A stretch of 5,921 bases of DNA, taken from NCBI GenBank assembly GCA_964555565.1, contig CAZKTF010000227.1, forward strand, positions 1 through 5,921, given 5' to 3'. This stretch comes from CAZKTF01 sp964555565. Lineage in GTDB: Bacteria; Planctomycetota; JAJSAM01; JAKLKS01. A program made the translations under genes and the position numbers. Below the pieces are notes generated by a model. That model searched no databases, was not told where the DNA came from, and saw nothing but the letters and a program-made list of their open reading frames with translations. Below are positions 1-5,921 of the stretch, piece by piece (position 1 is the first letter of the stretch; the number at the start of each line of letters is the position of its first letter).

Positions 1-89
1 CCCTCCCCCTCCCCACCGCACGCTGATTCCTCCCTCCCGGTGCCGGTTTTCCTCGCCCCGCCCCCCCCTCCCGCCCCGGCCCCGAGGAG
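1..89. other. Gene-free C-rich tract with G-quadruplex potential on the - strand
   Basis: No coding region is supported here. The + strand is almost a pyrimidine tract. C runs lie at 56-59 (4), 61-68 (8), 70-72 (3), 74-77 (4) and 80-83 (4), separated by one or two bases. The - strand therefore has at least four consecutive G runs with 1-2 nt loops, a textbook quadruplex-compatible pattern, and the + strand could form an i-motif. Further C runs are at 1-3, 5-9, 11-14, 32-34 and 36-38. The tract ends a few bases before the predicted sigma-54 promoter. Whether it has a role or simply reflects base composition cannot be told from the sequence. Confidence 0.55.
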
Positions 90-105
90 TGGATCTCGGC
101 TTGCT
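90..105 (+). promoter_or_regulatory. Predicted sigma-54 (RpoN) -24/-12 promoter of the cytochrome gene
   Basis: The site reads TGGATCT-CGGC-TTGCT. Against the published consensus TGGCACG-N4-TTGCW it matches 9 of 12 specified positions. These include the invariant GG (91-92) and GC (103-104) with the required 10-nt spacing between them. If used, transcription would begin near 116, giving a leader of about 56 nt before the ATG at 172. The match gains weight because the gene cluster itself encodes a sigma-54 activator with an intact GAFTGA motif. No clear activator-binding palindrome is visible in the 89 bases upstream; it may lie outside the window. No comparable sigma-70 promoter was seen. Confidence 0.62.
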
Positions 106-143
106 ATGACGGACGTCGGCCCGTGAGGTGGGACCGGGCAGGA

Positions 144-166
144 CGGGGGCGGAGGCCCCCGGGAGG
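144..166 (+). promoter_or_regulatory. Leader hairpin abutting the Shine-Dalgarno of the cytochrome gene
   Basis: Bases 144-150 and 155-161 are perfect inverted repeats (CGGGGGC and GCCCCCG) forming a 7-bp all-GC stem with a GGAG loop at 151-154. The Shine-Dalgarno GGGAGG (161-166) begins on the last base of the stem and stands 5 nt before the ATG at 172, which fixes that start codon. The loop itself carries a second, decoy-like GGAG. The structure could affect ribosome access or mRNA stability. That is inference; the repeat and its position are seen directly. Confidence 0.5.
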
Positions 167-171
167 CAGAC

Positions 172-243
172 ATGGCGGGCAGGCTTCTTCGCGGGCTGAC
201 GCTGGTCGGCCTGCTGGCGTCGGGCGCCCTCGCGGCGGGCTGC
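172..243 (+). other. Lipoprotein signal peptide and lipobox of the decaheme cytochrome
   Basis: The first residues carry two arginines (R4, R7), then a hydrophobic core (about L9-A22) and the lipobox L-A-A-G-C with C24 as the predicted lipidated residue. The residue after C24 is Gly, not the Asp that signals inner-membrane retention in E. coli, so export to the outer membrane is compatible. Sorting to the outer face is inferred from the cytochrome family, not shown by the sequence. Confidence 0.85.
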
Positions 244-3042
244 GGGAACAGCAGCGGGAGCGACGGGGCCAGGGGTCCGGCCGGGCCCCCGGGCGGGCCG
301 GGCGACCAGGGCCCTCCGGGCGAGCCGCCGATCCTCCGGACGACGCTCGAGCCCTGGGAGGACCTCCCGGGCGTCGTCATGAACGTCCTCTCCGTCACGG
401 GGGCGACGGGCGCGGGCGGGGTGTTCATGCCCGGGGACAACCTCTCGGTGACCGTGACCAGCACGCTCGGCGACGGGACCGACCTCCCCCTCGCGCAGCT
501 CGACTCGGGGTCGATCTGGCTCTCGGGACCGAGCACGAACCACCAGAGGGTCCTCCTCCGCCAGAACGACCTCCTGAGCGCCTCGGTCGAGAACCCGGAC
601 GGGTCCTACACCTACACCTTCGCGGCGCCGATCCCGGCGACCTACCAGGCGCCCCTCAACGACACCACGTTCTTCGGGACCGCGGACGGCGAGCTGACCG
701 GGCAGCCGCTCGGGCCCGGGACGTACACCCTGGGGATCCAGGCCTACAAGAACTACACCGTGGGCCAGGACACCTTCCGCGACCCGGTGAACGTCACGCG
801 GGACGTCCTCATCGGCATCGGCGCGACGCTGCAGCCCCGCGAGGTCGTCACGCTGGCGAACTGCAACGCCTGCCACAAGACCCTCCAGGTCCACAGCGCC
901 GTGCGCCGCGACACCCGGCTCTGCGTCACCTGCCACACGGCGGGGTCGGAGGACCTCGACCCGCTGGGGCTCACCAACGGCGTGACCATCGAGTTCAAGG
1001 TCATGATCCACAGGATCCACAACGGCGAGCACCTTCCGTCGGTGCTCGGCGTGGGGACGAACCCCGACGGCTCCCGCAACTACGGGGTCACCCCGAAACC
1101 CCTCCTGTACCAGGACGGGGACGAGGTCGAGGACTTCTCCGAGGTGGGCTACCCCGTCTGGCCGAACCTCAACATCGCCATGCCCCGCGACGCCGGCTAC
1201 ACGGCCCTCACCACGGCGCAGAAGGCGGTGGACGACGAGATGCGCCGCGGCGTCACCGCCTGCGCGAAGTGCCACGGGGACCCGGACGGGACGGGCCCGC
1301 TCCCCGCGCCGGCCCAGGGGGACTTCGCCTACTCGAAGCCCACGCGCCGGGCCTGCGGCGCCTGCCACGACGACGTGGACTGGAGCAGGCCCTACGTCGC
1401 CAACACCCAGACGATGCCGGCGCAGGCCGACGACAGCCAGTGCGCCACCTGCCACCCGGCCTCCGGGACGGCCCTGGCGGTGCGGGACGCGCACCTCCAC
1501 CCGCTCCTCGACCCGGCGATCAATCCCGGGCTGCGTTTCGGCGTGACGAGCGTGACCGAGGCCGGCACCAACAACGGCAACGGGAAGATCGACCCGGGCG
1601 AGAAGGTCCAGGTCACCTTCACGATCAAGGACGACGCCGGGAACGACGTCCTCCCGAGCGCCCTCTCCTCCCGGAGCGTGGTCCTCTCCGGCCCCACCTC
1701 GAACTTCCACCTGATCCTCAGCACCTCCCTCCCGGCCGCCGCCTTCCCGGCCGGGCCGACGTACACGATGCGGCTCCCGGAGCCGGTGGTCCTGGAGCGG
1801 GTCGGCGCGGCCACGGCGGCGATCGACACTTTCACGACCGCGCGCACGCCCCACTGGGCGGGGACGACGACGACGGTCCGCGTCCGCACCGCCACGACGG
1901 GGGGCAGCACGACCCTGGCCGCCGCCGCGAAGGTCCTCCAGAACTACATGGACGTCGCGAGCGTGACGAACCTTGCCCGCAACGACTTCGTGGTCGTGGA
2001 CGACGGCACGGGGGTCGAGGAGTACCTCCAGGTCGCCTTCGTGGACGGGACGCGCCTGTGGACGACGAGCCCGCCGGTCCGCAACGCCCACGCGGCGGGT
2101 GCCACGGTGAAGGAGGTCACGCTCACCACCAAGACCGTGACGACCGACTACACCCTCAATGCGACCACGGGCCAGGTCACCGAGGTGACCGAGTTCGGGG
2201 CGGGGAACGCGATCGTCGTCTCCTACACGGGCGACTTCGTGATGCCCTCGGTCTACCCGCCGCCCCTCAACGACTCCCCCGACCTGGACGAGACGTTCGC
2301 CGAGTGGACGGGCAAGCCGATCGTGGACGGGACCTACTGCGTCAACCTCTGGGGCGTCAAGGACCTGGTCGTGGCGCTCTACGGGGAGACCCAGACCTAT
2401 CGCGGGACCTCCCAGGGAGTGATGAACGAGTTCCTCGTGGGGGGCGCCACGGCGATCGAGCCCTACGCGGTGATCGACGGCAAGGGCCAGACCTGCTACA
2501 AGTGCCACAACGACCTCTACTTCCACGGCGGCGGTCGGCACGGCTTCGAGACCTGCATCCTGTGCCACGGCAGCGCGGGCGGCGAGGACCGGGCCCGCTA
2601 CACGGCGGCGAACGCCCCGGCGACGACGGGCGCCTCCATCGCGTACAAGGAGATGCTCCACAGGATCCACAAGGGGGCGGACCTCGACAAGGCCGCGACC
2701 TACACGATCGTCGGCTTCGGCTCCGCGGCGTACCCGAACAACTTCGGGGCCTCGACCTTCGGCGCGATCGAGTTCCCCGCGTTCCCCGGCCGCACCAAGC
2801 GGTGCACCGCCTGCCACGGGGACGCGAACACCAGGTGGATGGGGCCCGCGTCGCGCGACCACCCCACGGCCCAGGTCCGTCCGGCGCGGGTCTGGAAGAT
2901 CACCTGCGGGTCCTGCCACGACTCCGACGCGGCCCAGGCCCACATCGACATCAACACCTCGGCCTCCGGGGCCGAGTCCTGCTCCGTCTGCCACGGCGAC
3001 GGGAGGGACCTCCGGGTCGAGCTGATGCACAAGACCCGCTAG
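172..3042 (+). CDS. OmcA/MtrC-family decaheme c-type cytochrome lipoprotein
   Basis: Predicted outer-surface electron-transfer protein that passes electrons to extracellular acceptors (metal oxides, shuttles or partner cells) through a chain of ten c-type hemes. Residues 1-23 are a lipoprotein signal ending in LAAG-C24. Ten CxxCH motifs start at C231, 251, 364, 395, 424, 775, 795, 878, 912 and 937, five in each half. Each half has a beta-rich region followed by a pentaheme region, matching the I-II-III-IV architecture of MtrC/OmcA. The family-like HRIH stretch recurs at 280-283 and 830-833 and, with other non-motif histidines, can supply distal heme ligands. At 956 residues it exceeds typical Shewanella MtrC/OmcA (about 670-740); much of the excess is in the second beta region (about 450-770), which is Thr-rich. 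The only spare cysteine is C723. ATG 172 is chosen for its Shine-Dalgarno and the intact signal peptide. Family assignment is firm; substrate is unknown. Confidence 0.93.
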   Translation: MAGRLLRGLTLVGLLASGALAAGCGNSSGSDGARGPAGPPGGPGDQGPPGEPPILRTTLEPWEDLPGVVMNVLSVTGATGAGGVFMPGDNLSVTVTSTLGDGTDLPLAQLDSGSIWLSGPSTNHQRVLLRQNDLLSASVENPDGSYTYTFAAPIPATYQAPLNDTTFFGTADGELTGQPLGPGTYTLGIQAYKNYTVGQDTFRDPVNVTRDVLIGIGATLQPREVVTLANCNACHKTLQVHSAVRRDTRLCVTCHTAGSEDLDPLGLTNGVTIEFKVMIHRIHNGEHLPSVLGVGTNPDGSRNYGVTPKPLLYQDGDEVEDFSEVGYPVWPNLNIAMPRDAGYTALTTAQKAVDDEMRRGVTACAKCHGDPDGTGPLPAPAQGDFAYSKPTRRACGACHDDVDWSRPYVANTQTMPAQADDSQCATCHPASGTALAVRDAHLHPLLDPAINPGLRFGVTSVTEAGTNNGNGKIDPGEKVQVTFTIKDDAGNDVLPSALSSRSVVLSGPTSNFHLILSTSLPAAAFPAGPTYTMRLPEPVVLERVGAATAAIDTFTTARTPHWAGTTTTVRVRTATTGGSTTLAAAAKVLQNYMDVASVTNLARNDFVVVDDGTGVEEYLQVAFVDGTRLWTTSPPVRNAHAAGATVKEVTLTTKTVTTDYTLNATTGQVTEVTEFGAGNAIVVSYTGDFVMPSVYPPPLNDSPDLDETFAEWTGKPIVDGTYCVNLWGVKDLVVALYGETQTYRGTSQGVMNEFLVGGATAIEPYAVIDGKGQTCYKCHNDLYFHGGGRHGFETCILCHGSAGGEDRARYTAANAPATTGASIAYKEMLHRIHKGADLDKAATYTIVGFGSAAYPNNFGASTFGAIEFPAFPGRTKRCTACHGDANTRWMGPASRDHPTAQVRPARVWKITCGSCHDSDAAQAHIDINTSASGAESCSVCHGDGRDLRVELMHKTR
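265..327 (+). repeat. Collagen-like Gly-X-Y segment behind the lipidation site
   Basis: Residues 32-52 form seven uninterrupted Gly-X-Y triplets (G32, 35, 38, 41, 44, 47, 50), several being GPP, GPA or GEP. The segment starts 8 residues after the lipid-bearing C24 and precedes the first beta-rich domain. It looks like an extended tether or stalk between membrane anchor and heme body. Seven triplets are short for a stable triple helix without hydroxyproline, so a flexible spacer is at least as likely as true trimerisation. Confidence 0.75.
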
Positions 3043-3065
3043 ACGTCGGGGCTCACCGGCCTGCG

Positions 3066-3108
3066 GTCCGGTCCTCCGGACGCGTCCCGGACGCGGTGCG
3101 GGCCCCGC
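3066..3108 (+). terminator. Tandem GC hairpins between cytochrome and kinase genes (possible attenuator or terminator)
   Basis: Three small inverted repeats follow one another. GTCCGG (3066-3071) pairs with CCGGAC (3076-3081) across a TCCT loop. CGCGT (3081-3085) pairs with ACGCG (3091-3095) across a 5-nt loop. GCGGG (3098-3102) faces CCCGC (3104-3108). The 9-mer CCGGACGCG occurs twice (3076-3084 and 3087-3095), so alternative pairings of the first arm are possible. There is no downstream U tract, so this is not a canonical intrinsic terminator. It may reduce read-through into the kinase or protect the 3' end of the cytochrome message. Confidence 0.3.
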
Positions 3109-3137
3109 GACGGAGCGGCGCCGGTGGGGGATGACCC

Positions 3138-5001
3138 GTGCCCAGGCCTCTCGCCTCGTTCGGGTTGAGCTTCCGCCTCCGCGTGGGGCTCGTGGCGTTC
3201 GCCCTCCTGCTCGTGGGGCTGGGGGCCCTCGTCGCCTACGTCGCCCGCAGCCAGCATGCCCTCGTCGAGGAGTCGGCCAAGGCGGACTACCTCCACTACG
3301 CCCGCGGGATCGCGATCATGGTGGAGGAGCACCTCGCGCGCGGCGAGAGGGAGAAGATCGCCGAGCACAACGGGATGGCGGTCCGCTCGGGCGGCGGCGA
3401 CATCCTCTACCTCGCCGTCGAGGACGCGGCGGGGAGGCCCTGCGCCGTCTCGGGGGAGCCGCCGCCCTCCGCGACCCCGGTCGTCCGGGAGCGGATCACC
3501 GAGGTCGGCGAGCCCCCGCACTCCTACCTCCACGGCGAGGGGCACATCTTCGAGCTCGCGGTCCCCATCCTCAGGGACGGCACCCGCATCGGCGCGGTCC
3601 GGATGGGCATCTCCACGCGGCGCGCGAACCAGGAGGTGTTCTCCCTCCTCCGGGCCGTGGTCGTCCCCACGGTCCTCGGCCTCGCCGTGTTCGCCGGTCT
3701 CGCCCTCTTCGTAGACGCGCGCCTGCGGGGCATCCTGCGGCGGTTCATCGAGGCGACCCGGGCGATGGCCGGCGGGGATCTCGGGCGCCGCGTCGAGATC
3801 CGGACCGGCGACGACCTGGAGGAGCTGGCCCGCAACTTCAACCGCATGGCGGACGCGCTCTGCGAGAGGGAGGCGGAGCTCCGGAGGGCGAAGGGGACGC
3901 TGGAGGAGGCCGTCCGCGAACGGACGCGGGAACTCCGCGCGGAGAAGGAGCGGCTCGACGCGATCGTCGGCGCCGTGGGGGCGGGCATGCTCCTCCTCGA
4001 CCCCGGGATGCGGGTCGTCTGGATGAACCGCGTCGCCGAGGATTGGTTCGGCCCCCGCGAGCGGCGGATCGGCACCGTGTGTCCCTGGGCGGAGTGCGCC
4101 GAGGAGCCGCGCTGCCCGTGCTGCCCGAGCCGCCTGGCCGTCTCCTCGGGGCGTACCGAGGTGGCCGACGGCATCCCCGTGGACATCGACGGGGTGCGGC
4201 GGTGGTTCACGGTAATCTCGTCGCCGATCCGCGGGCCCGACGGACGGGTCACGGAGGTCCTCGAGCTCCTCCTCGACGTCACCCGGCGGAAGGAGGTGGA
4301 GGAGGAGCTGGTCCAGGCCGGGAAGCTCGCCTCCGTGGGGGAGCTGGCGGGCGGGGTCGCCCACGAGATCGGGAACCCCCTGGCGATCATCTCCGGGAAG
4401 ACGAAGCTCCTCCTCGCCGCGCTGCGCGAGGGCAGGACCCCCGAGCGCCTCGCCGCGGACCTCGAGAAGATCGAGAGGCACGCGGAGCGCATCGGGAGGA
4501 TCGCCGGGAGCCTGCTCTCCTTCTCGCGGCGATCGACGCGCGAGCGGGGACGCCTCCGGATCGAGGACGCGCTCCGCGAGGCGATCGCGCTGCTGGAGCA
4601 CCGGCTCGGCGCCGGGAACGTCCGCTTCTCGCTCCGGACGGCCGCCGACCTTCCGGAGATCGTCGCCTGCAAGGCCGAGGTCGTGCAGGTGTTCGTGAAC
4701 CTGCTGCAGAACGCCCTCGACGCGATGCCGGGGGGGGGGGACCTCCGGGTGGAGGCGGAGGCGGAGGACGGATCCGTGCGCGTCCTGGTGGCGGACGGAG
4801 GTCCCGGGATGACCGAGGCCGTCCGTCGCCGGGTGTTCGACCCCTTCTTCACCACGAAGGGGCCGGGGCGGGGGACGGGCCTGGGCCTCTCCATCTCCCA
4901 CCGCATCGTCCGCGACCACGGGGGCGAGATCTCGGTGGAGAGCCGCCCCGGCTCGGGGAGCGCCTTCACGGTCCGCCTTCCGGCGGCCGGGGCGGTGGCC
5001 G

Positions 5002-5009
<8 letters not shown>
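3138..5009 (+). CDS. Membrane sensor histidine kinase (periplasmic sensor-HAMP-PAS-HisKA-HATPase)
   Basis: Predicted inner-membrane kinase that senses a signal and phosphorylates the response regulator encoded next. TM1 lies at about 14-36, followed by a periplasmic region of about 135 residues (37-171) of Cache-like pattern. TM2 is at about 173-192, HAMP at about 193-243, then a coiled coil to about 272 and a PAS domain at about 273-383 with cysteines C315, C320, C326, C328 and C329. The HisKA H-box has the phosphoacceptor H409 (HEIGNPL). The ATPase domain has an N box (N521, N525, D528), G1 (DGGPG, 553-557), an F box (FDPFF, 567-571) and G2 (GTGLGL, 579-584), all intact. GTG 3138 is chosen because GGTGGGGG (3123-3130) lies 7 nt upstream and it retains all of TM1. 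The frame crosses an 11-G tract at 4730-4740. The stop overlaps the regulator start, implying translational coupling. The signal is unknown; redox state or acceptor availability is a guess from the neighbouring cytochrome. Confidence 0.93.
4080..4124 (+). other. Cysteine cluster in the kinase PAS domain
   Basis: Five cysteines fall within 15 residues (C315, C320, C326, C328, C329) in the PAS region, after the stretch NRVAEDWFG. The layout resembles a Cys-bearing PAS subfamily with a C-x(n)-PC-x2-CP pattern that I recall from anaerobic sensor kinases. The cluster could bind a metal or Fe-S centre, or act as a thiol switch. The sequence shows only the cysteines; a ligand is inference. Confidence 0.6.
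4730..4740 (+). repeat. Homopolymeric G11 tract inside the kinase ATPase domain
   Basis: Eleven consecutive G residues span the codons for P531, G532-G534 and the first base of D535, between the N box and G1 box. Gain of one G would shift reading into a frame that stays open to a stop at 5056, inside the regulator gene. Loss of one G would end translation at the TGA at 4810-4812. Either change removes the G1, F and G2 boxes and inactivates the kinase. It may be a slippage-prone contingency site or simply a place where sequencing errors arise. Confidence 0.9.

Positions 5010-5921
<912 letters not shown>

Noticed and set aside
37..50. CCGG-TG-CCGG followed by TTTT as a terminator of an upstream gene
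   Set aside because: The loop would be only 2 nt with a 4-bp stem, too small for an intrinsic terminator, and no upstream gene end is visible.
106..126. Six-codon leader ORF (ATG 106 to TGA 126)
   Set aside because: Its ATG precedes the predicted transcription start near 116, it has no Shine-Dalgarno, and its length is within chance expectation.
1007..2672. 16-nt exact repeat (1007-1022 and 2657-2672)
   Set aside because: It encodes the conserved HRIH heme-ligand motif in both halves of the cytochrome, so protein-level duplication explains it; no mobile or recombination element is needed.
123..3134. 1003-residue open frame on the + strand overlapping the cytochrome gene
   Set aside because: Arg/Pro/Gly-rich low-complexity translation typical of an alternate frame in GC-rich DNA. 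The overlapping frame has a signal peptide and ten CxxCH motifs, so it is the real gene.
3043..3137. A second sigma-54 promoter in front of the kinase gene
   Set aside because: No GG-N10-GC arrangement with a TTGC-like -12 box was found in the gap.

Overview
The window is GC-rich DNA (roughly 70% GC by eye) with strongly G/C-biased third codon positions. It contains three co-directional genes on the + strand and an upstream regulatory region. The gene content is a multiheme outer-surface cytochrome followed by a two-component pair with an NtrC-type, sigma-54-dependent regulator. That mix and the base composition suggest an anaerobic or metal-respiring bacterium of the former Deltaproteobacteria (Myxococcota such as Anaeromyxobacter, or Desulfuromonadia-like) or another GC-rich phylum. 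This taxonomic guess is an inference and no marker gene is present.

Layout. Positions 1-89 hold no gene, only a C-rich tract with G-quadruplex potential on the - strand. Positions 90-105 carry a good match to a sigma-54 -24/-12 promoter. A 5' leader with a GC hairpin abutting the Shine-Dalgarno follows. Positions 172-3042 encode a 956-residue OmcA/MtrC-type decaheme c-type cytochrome lipoprotein with a short collagen-like Gly-X-Y segment behind its lipidated cysteine. A 95-bp gap (3043-3137) contains tandem GC hairpins. Positions 3138-5009 encode a membrane-bound sensor histidine kinase (periplasmic sensor, HAMP, Cys-containing PAS, HisKA, HATPase). Positions 5002 to the window end encode the N-terminal ~306 residues of an NtrC-family response regulator whose start overlaps the kinase stop by 8 nt.

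How the parts may work together. The cytochrome is predicted to sit on the outer surface and pass electrons to extracellular acceptors or partners. The kinase/regulator pair is predicted to activate sigma-54 promoters. The only convincing sigma-54-like site seen lies directly in front of the cytochrome gene, so the simplest model is a self-contained circuit in which the linked pair controls its neighbouring cytochrome. The 11-G tract inside the kinase ATPase domain could make that circuit switchable by strand slippage. No outer-membrane porin or periplasmic partner cytochrome (MtrA/MtrB type) is in the window, and the regulator gene is cut by the window end.
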